Shown in pieces: positions 7,492 through 16,055 of a stretch of DNA of 33,132 nt. Numbering within the stretch: position 1 is the first letter of the stretch; every line of letters begins with the position of its first letter. The notes under the pieces were generated by a model, which worked only from the letters and a program-made list of their open reading frames with translations, ran no database searches and was not told the origin of the DNA. Source of the DNA: Bacteroides sp. (GTDB lineage Bacteria; Bacteroidota; Bacteroidia; Bacteroidales; Bacteroidaceae); assembly GCA_019414725.1 (NCBI GenBank), contig DXLM01000034.1, forward strand, positions 1 through 33,132, read 5' to 3'. Both the position numbers and the translations under genes were made by a program.

Positions 7492-8574
7492 ATGAGGAAA
7501 ATTGGATGTTTGGTTCGGTGGGTATTGTTTACCTTAAATATATTAGTTGCCATTGGCTTTTTGATAAGTGCTTACAGTCCGTATATATCTCCGGTCAGTC
7601 ATCCGTTGTGGGCGTGTGCTGGGCTGTTTTTCCCTTTTCTGTTTCTTGCTAATCTCCTATTTATATTTGTGTGGGTTTGTATCAAATGGCAGTATGCTTT
7701 TTTTCCGTTGCTGGTTCTTGTTGCCGGCTGGAGCAGTATTTGGAACTATTGTCCGCTGGGATCAGAAGAGAAACCGGAAGGAGGAGAGGTAATTAAGTTG
7801 CTTACTTATAACACGCAGGATATTGCGTTAACGAAAGAGTATGATAAACAGGAAGGTAATCCTGTTCTCAATTACTTGCGGGACAGTGATGCTGATATTA
7901 TTTGCTTGCAAGAGTTTAATCCTAGTGCAAAGGTAAAACAAAAGGAAATAGATCGTGCTTTGGCATGTTATCCTTACCATGTACGTGTAAAGGGAGAGGG
8001 GCCGGGCAGACTTGCTTGTTATTCACGCTATCCAATTCTTTCGGCAGAAACAATAGATTATAAGACTGAATCCAATGCCAGTATTCTTTATCGGTTGAAA
8101 TTTGGAAATGATACTCTTGTGTTAATCAATAATCATTTGGAGTCGAATAAGCTTGATGCACATGATAAGACTGTATATAATGATATATTGAAATCTCCAA
8201 GGGAAAAGAATATAAAAAATGGGGGAAAGCATTTGTTTCATAAAATAGCAAAGGTTGTGGCTGTACGTGCCCCTCAGGCGGACTCTGTTGCACAGGCTAT
8301 TGCTGTGAATCGTACTCGCTATATGCTTGTTTGCGGTGATTTTAATGATTCTCCTATCTCGTATGCTCATCGAGTAGTCGGACAGGGCTTGAATGATGTT
8401 TATAGAAAGGCGGGTAGAGGACCTGGTTTTACTTATTATGAGAATCGTTTTTATTTCCGCATAGACCATATTTTTGCCAGCGATGCTTTTCGTATACTGG
8501 AGTGTAAAATTGATCGTTCCATAAACGCTTCTGATCATTATCCGGTTTGGTGCTTGCTTGAAAAAACGAAATAA
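7492..8574 (+). CDS. membrane-anchored endonuclease/exonuclease/phosphatase family protein
   Basis: The 360-residue protein starts with about three hydrophobic segments (residues 10-95), then a complete EEP-fold domain. Motifs in order: LLTYNTQDI (metal-site Asn), IICLQEF (Glu), CYSRYPIL, LVLINNHLES (His), VCGDFNDSPIS (Asp/Asn), FRIDHIF, and the terminal SDHYPV. All catalytic and metal-binding positions are present. The family includes DNA repair nucleases, sphingomyelinases and inositol phosphatases; the membrane anchor argues against DNA repair and for a phosphodiester or lipid-type substrate, but I cannot name one. It follows the rhomboid pair after 78 bases and precedes a strong terminator, so it is probably the last gene of the dapB cluster. 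The 78-base gap shows no clear promoter. Confidence 0.9.
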   Translation: MRKIGCLVRWVLFTLNILVAIGFLISAYSPYISPVSHPLWACAGLFFPFLFLANLLFIFVWVCIKWQYAFFPLLVLVAGWSSIWNYCPLGSEEKPEGGEVIKLLTYNTQDIALTKEYDKQEGNPVLNYLRDSDADIICLQEFNPSAKVKQKEIDRALACYPYHVRVKGEGPGRLACYSRYPILSAETIDYKTESNASILYRLKFGNDTLVLINNHLESNKLDAHDKTVYNDILKSPREKNIKNGGKHLFHKIAKVVAVRAPQADSVAQAIAVNRTRYMLVCGDFNDSPISYAHRVVGQGLNDVYRKAGRGPGFTYYENRFYFRIDHIFASDAFRILECKIDRSINASDHYPVWCLLEKTK

Positions 8575-8655
8575 ATTTTTATTGATGCTTGCCAGACCAA
8601 ATTTCGGCGAAATACTTTTTATAGATTGATCTTTGTTTTATAATAATTCGCAACG

Positions 8656-8698
8656 AAAACAGGCTAACTTCTTTTCTGAAGTTGGCCTGTTTTTATTT
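8656..8698 (+). terminator. rho-independent terminator after the dapB-EEP cluster
   Basis: A 16-bp stem, with one G-U pair, starts at AAAACAGGC and closes with GGCCTGTTTT around loop TTTTCT, followed by TTTATTTTA. The stem is strong and the T-rich tail is on the plus side. The remaining bases of the 328-base gap to secDF hold no gene; they include an inverted pair AAAGGGAAA (8774-8782) and TTTCCCTTT (8815-8823) and the secDF promoter element. Confidence 0.85.
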
Positions 8699-8840
8699 TA
8701 GTTATGCAGTACAGCTGTTTTCTAACGATTTGATCTGTCAAATTATAATACTGATATGAAATGCTTCTTTGAAAAAGGGAAATTTATAGCTTAAAACTTA
8801 AATATTTAGAAACCTTTCCCTTTATAAATGAAAAAAAAAC

Positions 8841-8848
8841 TATATTTG
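8841..8848 (+). promoter_or_regulatory. secDF promoter -7 element
   Basis: TATATTTG is a perfect match to the Bacteroidetes TAnnTTTG -7 box and lies 54 bases before the secDF ATG, just after an A-tract. No clean TTTG -33 element is present at the expected spacing, so the call rests on the -7 match and on position. Confidence 0.55.
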
Positions 8849-8902
8849 CAACCTTGAATAAACGTATATTAATTAAAAAGTAAATATATAAATTAAAGTA
8901 AC

Positions 8903-11887
8903 ATGCAAAACAAAGGATTCGTAAAGGTTTTTGCGATATTGCTGACCCTTGTATGTGTGTTCTATCTTTCGTTCTCTTTTGTAACCCGCTATCATATGAA
9001 AAAGGCGGCAGAAGATCCGAAAGGGGAAACTCACTACCTTGATTCAGTACAGAATGAAAAGGTTTGGTTGGGCAGTTATACGCTGAAACAATGTCGTGAG
9101 ATGGAAATCGGACTGGGACTTGACCTGAAAGGTGGTATGAACGTTATTCTGGAAGTTTCTGTACCGGATGTTGTAAAAGCTTTGGCTGATAACAAAACAG
9201 ATGAGGCATTTAATAAAGCCGTTGCTGAAGCTGCAAAACAACAGGTTACCAGTCAGGATGATTTTATCACAATTTTTATTCGTGAATACAAGAAACTGGC
9301 TCCGGAAGGAAAGCTGGCAGAGTTATTCGCTACTCAACAGTTAAAGGATAAAGTAACTACACGCAGTACTGATGCTGAGGTTGAAGCTGTATTACGCGAA
9401 GAAGTGAAAGCTGCGGTAGACAATTCTTATAATGTATTGCGTACTCGTATCGACCGCTTTGGTGTGGCTCAGCCTAATATCCAGACATTGGAAGGTAAGA
9501 TGGGACGTATCATGGTAGAATTGCCTGGTATTAAAGAACCAGAACGTGTCAGAAAATTGTTGCAGGGTTCTGCTAATCTGGAATTCTGGGAAACTTTTGA
9601 AGCAAAAGAAATCGTTCCGGTATTAGCTTCTGCTGATAGTCGTGCTCGTGATTTGCTTGCAGGAACAGCTACTGATTCTGTACAAACAGATACTGTTGCT
9701 ACTGCTCAGCCTGCAATTTCTGCTAAAGACAGTTTAGCTGCTGCATTGAAAGGTGAAACTGCTTCTAATGCTTCTGGTGCAAATATTGAACAAATGAAGA
9801 AGGAACATCCGTTGCTTTCTGTTCTTCAGTTGAACCAGAGTGGCGTAGGAGCTATTGTTGCTTATGCAGACCGTAACGATACAGCTGAAGTTAATCGTAT
9901 CTTAAGTATGCCTGAAATACAGAAGCAGTTACCTCGTGATCTGAAATTGATGTGGGGTGTTGCTGCTGCTGACTTTGATAAGAGCGGACGTATTTTCGAA
10001 TTGTATGCAATTAAATCTACAGAGCGTAATGGCCGTGCTCCTTTGGAAGGTGATGTCGTAACTGATGCAAGAGATTCTTACGACCAGTATAATAAACCGT
10101 GCGTGAGCATGTCTATGAATACAGAAGGTGCTCGTCGCTGGGCTGCTTTGACTAAACAAAATGTTGGCAGATCAATCGCTATTGCATTGGATGGTTATGT
10201 ATATAGTGCTCCACGTGTTAATGGTGAAATTCCTGGAGGACAGTCAGAAATCTCTGGTAGCTTTACTCCGGAACAGACAAAAGACTTGGCTAACGTGCTG
10301 AAGTCTGGTAAAATGCCGGCACCTGCACGTATTGTACAGGAAGATATCGTAGGACCGTCTTTGGGACAGGAATCTATTAACCAAGGAATTATTTCATTCG
10401 TAGTTGCACTGGTTGTCTTGATGATTTATATGTGTGCTATGTATGGATTTATTCCGGGTATGATTGCAAACTGTGCATTGTTTGTTAACTTCTTCTTTAC
10501 ATTAGGTATTCTATCTTCTTTCCAGGCTGCCTTGACAATGTCTGGAATTGCCGGTATGGTGCTTTCACTTGGTATGGCGGTGGATGCTAACGTATTGATT
10601 TATGAACGTACAAAAGAAGAGTTGAAGGCTGGTAAGGGAACTAAACAAGCTTTGTCGGAAGGTTATGCTAATGCATTCTCAGCAATCTTCGACTCAAACT
10701 TGACTTCTATTATTACTGGTATTATCTTGTTTAACTTTGGTACTGGTCCTATCCGTGGATTTGCCACTACATTGATTATCGGTATTCTTTGCTCATTCTT
10801 TACAGCTGTATTCTTGACTCGTCTGGTTTACGAACATTATATGGGTAAAGATAAGTGGTTGAACTTGACCTTTACTACTGGTATTTCGAAGAACCTGATG
10901 CAGAATGTGCATTACAACTTTATGGGTGTTACCAAACGTTCTTTCATAATTTGGGGAGCTGTAATTGTTGTTTGTATCATTTCATTCTTTGTTCGCGGTT
11001 TGTCACAAAGTATTGACTTTACCGGTGGACGTAACTTCGTTGTTCAGTTCGAACAGGTTGTACAACCGGAAACTGTACGTAGCTTGTTGCAGCCAAAGGT
11101 GGGTGATGCTAATGTTCAGGCTATTGCATTGGGTACAGATGGTAAGACTATCCGTGTTACAACAAACTACCGTATAGAAGAAGATTCTCCAACTATAGAT
11201 GCTGAAATTGAGGAATTCTTGTATGATGCATTGAAAGAGGGTAATTTGCTTGGTGAAGGAACTACACTTGAAATATTTATCGACCGTGATAACCGTACTG
11301 GTGGTTCAATCATCAGTTCACAGAAAGTTGGTCCAAGTATCGCTGATGATATCAAAACATCTGCTGTTTGGTCAGTTGTGTTGGCTCTGATTGCAATTGG
11401 TCTGTATATTTTAGTTCGTTTCCGCAATATTGCCTATAGTGTAGGTGCTACTGTTGCATTGGCTGTTGATACACTGTTGATTATTGGTATGTATTCTATT
11501 TGGTATGGTATACTGCCTTTCTCATTGGAAATCGACCAGACATTCATCGGTGCTATTTTGACCGCAATCGGTTACTCAATCAACGATAAGGTGGTAATTT
11601 TCGACCGTGTACGTGAATTCTTCCACTTGTATCCGAAACGTGATCGTGCTAAACTGTTTAACGACTCACTGAACACTACATTGTGCCGTACTATTAATAC
11701 CTCATTAAGTACTTTAATCGTATTGTTGAGTATTTTGATTTTAGGTGGTGATAGTATTCGTAGCTTTGCCTTTGCAATGATTCTGGGTGTTGTTATCGGT
11801 ACTTTGTCATCATTGTTCGTGGCAGCTCCAGTTGCATATCTGACAATGGGACATAAGATGAAAGATACAGAAAAAGCAGAAGCTTAA
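8903..11887 (+). CDS. secDF: protein translocase SecDF (SecD-SecF fusion)
   Basis: SecDF uses the proton motive force to help pull proteins out of the SecYEG channel. The 994-residue protein joins both halves, as is usual in Bacteroidetes. The SecD half has an N-terminal membrane segment (about residues 7-25), GLDLKGGMNVILE (about 73-85), RTRIDRFGVAQPNIQ, and the membrane block from about residue 490 including GMAVDANVLIYER. The SecF half starts near residue 670, with SIDFTGGRNFVVQF and DKVVIFDRVREFFH. The periplasmic part of SecD carries an Ala/Ser/Thr-rich low-complexity stretch at about residues 235-293 that looks like a flexible linker. It is flanked by its own -7 element and a strong terminator, so it appears monocistronic. 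Confidence 0.97.
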   Translation: MQNKGFVKVFAILLTLVCVFYLSFSFVTRYHMKKAAEDPKGETHYLDSVQNEKVWLGSYTLKQCREMEIGLGLDLKGGMNVILEVSVPDVVKALADNKTDEAFNKAVAEAAKQQVTSQDDFITIFIREYKKLAPEGKLAELFATQQLKDKVTTRSTDAEVEAVLREEVKAAVDNSYNVLRTRIDRFGVAQPNIQTLEGKMGRIMVELPGIKEPERVRKLLQGSANLEFWETFEAKEIVPVLASADSRARDLLAGTATDSVQTDTVATAQPAISAKDSLAAALKGETASNASGANIEQMKKEHPLLSVLQLNQSGVGAIVAYADRNDTAEVNRILSMPEIQKQLPRDLKLMWGVAAADFDKSGRIFELYAIKSTERNGRAPLEGDVVTDARDSYDQYNKPCVSMSMNTEGARRWAALTKQNVGRSIAIALDGYVYSAPRVNGEIPGGQSEISGSFTPEQTKDLANVLKSGKMPAPARIVQEDIVGPSLGQESINQGIISFVVALVVLMIYMCAMYGFIPGMIANCALFVNFFFTLGILSSFQAALTMSGIAGMVLSLGMAVDANVLIYERTKEELKAGKGTKQALSEGYANAFSAIFDSNLTSIITGIILFNFGTGPIRGFATTLIIGILCSFFTAVFLTRLVYEHYMGKDKWLNLTFTTGISKNLMQNVHYNFMGVTKRSFIIWGAVIVVCIISFFVRGLSQSIDFTGGRNFVVQFEQVVQPETVRSLLQPKVGDANVQAIALGTDGKTIRVTTNYRIEEDSPTIDAEIEEFLYDALKEGNLLGEGTTLEIFIDRDNRTGGSIISSQKVGPSIADDIKTSAVWSVVLALIAIGLYILVRFRNIAYSVGATVALAVDTLLIIGMYSIWYGILPFSLEIDQTFIGAILTAIGYSINDKVVIFDRVREFFHLYPKRDRAKLFNDSLNTTLCRTINTSLSTLIVLLSILILGGDSIRSFAFAMILGVVIGTLSSLFVAAPVAYLTMGHKMKDTEKAEA

Positions 11888-11915
11888 TAAATTTATTAAA
11901 ATTATAGATTGAGGT

Positions 11916-11957
11916 AAAAGCCTCTACCATAGCACTTATGGTAGAGGCTTTTCTTTT
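11916..11957 (+). terminator. secDF rho-independent terminator
   Basis: A perfect 15-bp stem (11916-11930 with 11938-11952) surrounds the loop AGCACTT and is followed by CTTTT. This ends secDF transcription. The group II intron begins at the very end of its T-tract, an arrangement known for some bacterial group II introns that target sequences just downstream of terminator hairpins. Confidence 0.93.
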
Positions 11958-12636
11958 GTATGCTCGGCATGAGTATTAGCTAACGGGTGCAAGTCCCCAA
12001 TGAGCCCTAATAGCGGGAATCATACAGCCAATAGCAAGGGTGTCCATCGTGAGGTGGAATCTGAAAGAAGCTGGCGGCAAACATCTGGTCTGACGAACAG
12101 AAACTTCATATAAGGCATATGACCGTGGGTAAGGTTGCGAAACAAACTAAAGCCCTATAGCTATTCGGGACGGTTAGTGTAAATGGAGCAGACATAAGAT
12201 TGAAAGTTAATACCCTTATCCGAGGAGGTCTCACGGACATATGGTGAGGATGAATGATTCGAAGTACCATGATGGAGTAAAGCTTGCCGTGAGAAGTCAG
12301 CAGAGGTCGTAGTACCCAAGGCATGTATGCCTATAGGGAAGGACCAAACTTTATTTAAACGGCATAACTGAAAACTACCGTTTGTTGGAACGAATGCATA
12401 AAACCAAAACAGAAGTATTGGGCTACCTTTAAAGAGATAGGACGGAATGCGAAGGGTATAAAGGAGCGCAGACCTACAAATGGATGGTTGAAGAAGATGT
12501 CGTGGAAGTGTCTTTCGAAGAATACGAAAGGCATCCATAGTAAAGAACCGCCGTATGCCGAACGGCACGTACGGTGGTGTGAGAGGTCGGAAAACGAAAG
12601 TAGGAAGAAAACTACTTCGTTTTCCTCCTACTCGAT
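11958..12636 (+). mobile_element. ORF-less group II intron (ribozyme without maturase)
   Basis: The stretch carries the hallmarks of a bacterial group II intron on the plus strand. The 5' end is probably GTATG at 11958. Domain I-type motifs follow (GGGTGCAAGTCC near 11975, GAGGTGGAATCTGAAAGAAG near 12050, ACGAACAGAAACTTCATATA near 12096), then GAAGTCAGCAGAGGTCGTAG near 12293, domain V at 12547-12578 and a long domain VI hairpin ending in CCTACTCGAT at about 12636. These motifs match what I recall from introns that encode LtrA-type reverse transcriptases. Here no reading frame resembles a maturase. The place where the ORF would sit (about 12345-12540) is short and partly folded, with ATGGATG (12480-12486) complementary to CATCCAT (12532-12538). 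It may splice with a maturase supplied in trans, or be inactive. Exact ends and subclass are uncertain. Confidence 0.82.
12547..12578 (+). ncRNA. group II intron domain V
   Basis: Domain V is the catalytic hairpin of group II introns. The 10-bp proximal stem ACCGCCGTAT / GTACGGTGGT includes a CGC catalytic-triad-like segment, then an AC bulge on the 3' side, a GCC/GGC distal stem and a GAAC loop. Domain VI follows: GTAGGA-A-GAAAAC (12600-12612), loop TACTTC, and GTTTTC-C-TCCTAC (12619-12631). A12630 lies seven bases, inclusive, from the proposed 3' end and is a candidate branch-point adenosine (inference). The intact fold argues against old random decay. Confidence 0.8.
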
Positions 12637-12667
12637 TGCCTATGATTTTTTATTGCTGATTATTGAG

Positions 12668-12695
12668 TTTGAAGAACAAAGTAGGCATAGATTTG
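12668..12695 (+). promoter_or_regulatory. ompA-type gene promoter
   Basis: TAGATTTG (12688-12695) matches TAnnTTTG. A TTTG at 12668-12671 lies 16 bases upstream, slightly closer than the usual 19-21, and a TTG at 12663 is slightly farther. The element starts about 50 bases after the intron's 3' end, so the intron occupies the space between the secDF terminator and this promoter. Confidence 0.6.
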
Positions 12696-12756
12696 TTTTA
12701 TCTATGTACTGTAAGATTAACAGACTGACTAAACAACTAACTAAACTATTCAAAGT

Positions 12757-13896
12757 ATGAAAAAAAGATTTTTTTTCGCAATGGCGCTTGTAGCTGTTGC
12801 AATGGTGGGTAATGCACAAGATGCATACGTAGGTAATAAATTCTTTGATAATTGGTACATGGGTATCAAAGGTGGAGGCATTACCCCAACAACACATTCT
12901 GCATTCTGGAAAAATATGCGTGGAACAGCTGGTATTGAGCTTGGGAAACAAATTACTCCGGTGTTGGGAGTTTCTTTTGAAGGACTGACAACTGTCAACA
13001 CGAGCGAAAGCCGTACAGCGTTTGATGCACTTAATTTGGGAGCCTTGGGTAAAATCAACTTAAATAACTTATTTGGTGGCTATTTGGGTGAGCCCAGATT
13101 GTTTGAAGTTGAGGCGATTGCCGGCATTGGCTGGGGACATGATTTTGTAAATTCAGGTCTGGGCTATGACAAATCATATATGGTAAGCCGTTTTGGAACA
13201 AGTTTTAACTTCAATTTAGGAGAGGCGAAAGCTTGGACTATAAATGTACGTCCTGCTATTGTATATCAGATGTCAGGAAACAGATCGCAGATTTTAAATG
13301 TTAATAAATCAGCTATAGAACTTTTGGCGGGTGTGACCTATCATTTTGCAAGTAGTAATGGAAAGCATTACCAAACAATTCAGACTCCATACAACCAGGC
13401 TGAAGTTGATTTGCTGAATGATGCAATTAACACATTGCGTGCAGAATCGGCTGCAAAAACAGAAGGACTTGAAGCTTTGCAATATGAAAATGATCAGTTG
13501 AAAGAAAAACTGAATGAGTGTATGAATGCACCGAAAGAGGTTGAAACTATTGTTCAGAATACTCACTCTAAGTCTTTAGAGTCGGTTATTACTTTCGGAC
13601 AAGGAAAGGCTACTGTAAGTGCTGATCAGTTGCCAAATGTAGAACGTATTGCTACATACATGAAGAATAATCCTTCTAGTACAGTTGTTATTAAAGGATA
13701 TGCTTCTCCTGAAGGTAGTGCAGAGATTAATGCACGTATTGCTAAGCAACGTGCAGAGGCTGTGAAGACTATCTTGATTAATAAATACAAAATAAGCGCA
13801 AGCCGTATTACGGCAGAAGGTCAAGGAGTAGGAGAAATGTTCTCAGAACCAGACTGGAACCGCGTAAGTATTGCAACACTGAACGAAGCAGAATAA
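12757..13896 (+). CDS. OmpA family outer membrane protein
   Basis: This 379-residue protein has a signal peptide (MKKRFFFAMALVAVAMVGNAQ, cleavage after about residue 20), an N-terminal beta-barrel-like region of alternating aromatic and small residues (about 25-200), a coiled-coil-like linker (about 215-260) rich in Glu, Leu and Asn, and a C-terminal OmpA peptidoglycan-binding domain (about 275-376). The last contains VVIKGYASPEGS and NARIAKQRAEAVKTIL, which match the family signature. It links the outer membrane to the cell wall and is likely abundant. It has its own promoter and a strong terminator, so it is monocistronic. The ATG at 12757 is fixed by the signal peptide. Confidence 0.93.
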   Translation: MKKRFFFAMALVAVAMVGNAQDAYVGNKFFDNWYMGIKGGGITPTTHSAFWKNMRGTAGIELGKQITPVLGVSFEGLTTVNTSESRTAFDALNLGALGKINLNNLFGGYLGEPRLFEVEAIAGIGWGHDFVNSGLGYDKSYMVSRFGTSFNFNLGEAKAWTINVRPAIVYQMSGNRSQILNVNKSAIELLAGVTYHFASSNGKHYQTIQTPYNQAEVDLLNDAINTLRAESAAKTEGLEALQYENDQLKEKLNECMNAPKEVETIVQNTHSKSLESVITFGQGKATVSADQLPNVERIATYMKNNPSSTVVIKGYASPEGSAEINARIAKQRAEAVKTILINKYKISASRITAEGQGVGEMFSEPDWNRVSIATLNEAE

Positions 13897-13916
13897 AACT
13901 CTAGTTTGTTTTTCGG

Positions 13917-13960
13917 AAAAAGGAGCTATGTCAGAATTTAGACATGGCTCCTTTCTTTTT
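13917..13960. terminator. terminator between the ompA-type gene and tRNA-Arg
   Basis: AAAGGAGCTATGTC (13919-13932) pairs with GACATGGCTCCTTT (13941-13954), with one G-U pair, around loop AGAATTTA; CTTTTT follows. The A-run on the left would serve as a T-run on the minus strand, so it may also end the convergent tRNA transcript. Confidence 0.85.
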
Positions 13961-13961
13961 G

Positions 13962-14033
13962 TACCCTCGTCGGGAATCGAACCCGAATCAAAAGTTTAGG
14001 AAACTTCTATTCTATCCGTTGAACTACAAGGGC
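13962..14033 (-). tRNA. tRNA-Arg (anticodon CCU)
   Basis: Read on the minus strand, the sequence folds as a tRNA. The acceptor stem is GCCCUUG with CGAGGGU. The anticodon stem is GAAGU/ACUUU around the seven-base loop UUCCUAA, giving anticodon CCU for AGG codons, and the T arm is UCGGG-UUCGAUU-CCCGA. The first pair is a G-U wobble by this reading. The discriminator base is A. It lies between convergent and divergent genes and has its own promoter. Confidence 0.93.
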
Positions 14034-14043
14034 AAGTTGATTG

Positions 14044-14073
14044 CAAAAATACTTCTTTTTCGGAATATCCCAA
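14044..14073 (-). promoter_or_regulatory. tRNA-Arg promoter
   Basis: On the minus strand, TATTTTTG (14051-14044) matches TAnnTTTG and a TTG (14073-14071) lies 19 bases upstream, the expected -33 spacing. The -7 box ends ten bases before the tRNA 5' end. This is one of the best promoter matches in the window. Confidence 0.65.
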
Positions 14074-14198
14074 TAATTTTGTTTAAAAAACTTGAGAGCT
14101 TCCTTTACAAATGAAATAACTACCTTTTTTATTTTGATTTTTAAAGGAAGTTCGCCAATTTTGCGATTAATGAATTTGTAAACTTTAAATGACATATT

Positions 14199-16052
14199 AT
14201 GGCAGAAGAAATGATAATCAAGGAGCTGGATGATGTAGTTGTTCGCTTCTCTGGTGATTCAGGCGACGGTATGCAGCTGGCGGGAAATATGTTTTCCAAT
14301 ATATCAGCTGCCGAGGGAAATGATATCAGTACATTTCCAGATTATCCGGCCGATATCCGGGCTCCGCAAGGTACATTAACAGGTGTTTCTGGATTTCAGG
14401 TACATATAGGTTCTGGGAAAGTATATACTCCAGGAGATAAATGCGATGTGTTGGTTGCAATGAATCCTGCAGCATTGAAAACTCAGTATAAATTTTGTAA
14501 ACCTCAGTCGGTTATTATAATTGATACAGACTCGTTTACAAAGCGTGACCTGGAAAAAGCTCAGTTTGTATTGGAAAATCCTTTTTCAGAGCTTGGTATT
14601 AAGAATGAGGTAGTGGAAGCTGCCATTACGACAATGTGTAAAGAAAGCCTGAAGGATAGTGGGTTGGACAATAAGTCTATTATGCGTACCAAAAACATGT
14701 TCGCATTAGGTTTAGTGTGCTGGCTTTTCCATCGTGATGTAAAGGTAGGTGAAAAGTTACTTCGTGAGAAATTTGCGAGAAAGCCGGAGATTGCAGAAGC
14801 TAATGTGAAGGTTTTATACGATGGTTATCATTTTGGAGAAAACACGCATGCTTCAGTTGCGATGAGCTATCTGGTTCCTAGTAAAGCTCAAAAAGAAAAA
14901 GGACGTTACATGGATATTAATGGCAATAAAGCTACGGCTTACGGGCTTATTGCTGCTGCAGAAAAGGCTGGATTGCAGCTTTACCTGGGATCATATCCTA
15001 TTACTCCTGCGACAGATATCTTACATGAATTGGCAAAACATAAATCATTGGGAGTAAAAACGGTTCAGTGTGAAGATGAAATAGCAGGATGTGCTTCGGC
15101 TGTTGGTGCTGCTTTTGCCGGAGCTTTGGCTGTAACAACCACCTCCGGACCTGGAGTTTGTCTGAAGAGTGAAGCTATGAATCTGGCTGTAATTACTGAA
15201 TTACCTTTAGTAATCGTTGATGTACAGCGTGGAGGACCTTCTACCGGACTACCTACTAAATCAGAACAGACGGATTTATTACAGGCTTTGTATGGAAGAA
15301 ATGGTGAAAGCCCGATGCCTGTTATTGCTGCATCCTCACCTACAGATTGTTTTGATGCAGCCTATATGGCATGTAAAATAGCATTGGAACATATGACTCC
15401 TGTTGTTTTGTTGACTGATGCATATATTGCAAACGGTTCGGCAGCATGGCGTTTGCCTGACTTAGCTGAATATCCTGATATTCGTCCTCCTTATGTAACA
15501 CCTGACATGGCTGGGGCCTGGACACCTTTCCAGCGTAATCCACAGACAGGCGTACGTTATTGGGCTACTCCAGGTATGGAAGGATTTATGCACCGTATCG
15601 GAGGATTGGAAAAAAGTAATGAAACGGGAGCTATCTCAACAGATTCGGAAAATCATAACCTGATGACGCGTCTGCGTGCTGAGAAAGTGGCTAAGATTGC
15701 TGATTCTATACCTGATTTGAAGGTAGAAGGAAATCAGGATGTAGATTTACTGATTGTAGGTTTTGGTGGAACATACGGTCATTTGCATTCGGCTATGGAT
15801 GAGCTGAACAGACGTGGAAAGAAAGCAGCTTTAGCTCATTTTAAGTTCATCAATCCGTTGCCTAAGAATACAGAAGAAGTTCTTCGTCGATATAAAAAGA
15901 TCGTTGTTGCAGAGCAGAATATGGGACAGCTGGCAGGTTATCTGAGAATGAAGATAGAAGGTATTCATTTGCATCAGTTTAATCAGGTAAAGGGACAACC
16001 TTTTGTTGTACAAGAACTGGTTGAAGCATTTACTAAATTAATGGAGGAATAG
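14199..16052 (+). CDS. korA: 2-oxoacid:ferredoxin oxidoreductase, gamma-alpha fused subunit
   Basis: With KorB this enzyme oxidatively decarboxylates a 2-oxoacid (probably 2-oxoglutarate) to the acyl-CoA while reducing ferredoxin. The 617-residue protein starts with the gamma-type domain (about residues 10-190: VRFSGDSGDGMQLAGNMF, then a segment containing PDYPADIRAPQGTLTGVSGF). The alpha (pyrimidine-binding) domain follows (about 235-617), with GSYPITPATDILHELAKH, CEDEIAGCASAVGAAFAGA, TTTSGPGVCLKSEAMNLA, and the RGGPSTGLPTKSEQTDL signature. The fusion is common for this enzyme class. The substrate assignment to 2-oxoglutarate over pyruvate rests on the two-gene layout and is not certain. A near-match promoter box (TGAATTTG, 14171-14178) lies upstream. 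Confidence 0.92.
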   Translation: MAEEMIIKELDDVVVRFSGDSGDGMQLAGNMFSNISAAEGNDISTFPDYPADIRAPQGTLTGVSGFQVHIGSGKVYTPGDKCDVLVAMNPAALKTQYKFCKPQSVIIIDTDSFTKRDLEKAQFVLENPFSELGIKNEVVEAAITTMCKESLKDSGLDNKSIMRTKNMFALGLVCWLFHRDVKVGEKLLREKFARKPEIAEANVKVLYDGYHFGENTHASVAMSYLVPSKAQKEKGRYMDINGNKATAYGLIAAAEKAGLQLYLGSYPITPATDILHELAKHKSLGVKTVQCEDEIAGCASAVGAAFAGALAVTTTSGPGVCLKSEAMNLAVITELPLVIVDVQRGGPSTGLPTKSEQTDLLQALYGRNGESPMPVIAASSPTDCFDAAYMACKIALEHMTPVVLLTDAYIANGSAAWRLPDLAEYPDIRPPYVTPDMAGAWTPFQRNPQTGVRYWATPGMEGFMHRIGGLEKSNETGAISTDSENHNLMTRLRAEKVAKIADSIPDLKVEGNQDVDLLIVGFGGTYGHLHSAMDELNRRGKKAALAHFKFINPLPKNTEEVLRRYKKIVVAEQNMGQLAGYLRMKIEGIHLHQFNQVKGQPFVVQELVEAFTKLMEE

Positions 16053-16055
16053 ACA

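Noticed and set aside
8774..8823. Inverted pair AAAGGGAAA / TTTCCCTTT upstream of secDF as an operator
   Set aside because: The halves are short, homopolymer-rich and 32 bases apart in AT-rich DNA; chance is a sufficient explanation.
12161..12568. 135-residue minus-strand ORF and a second one at 12106-12324
   Set aside because: Both lie antisense to the intron ribozyme core, and their composition reflects the structured RNA.
12488..12760. 90-residue plus-strand ORF
   Set aside because: It runs through group II intron domains IV-VI and the ompA promoter region; its sequence has no protein-like features and RNA structure explains the DNA.
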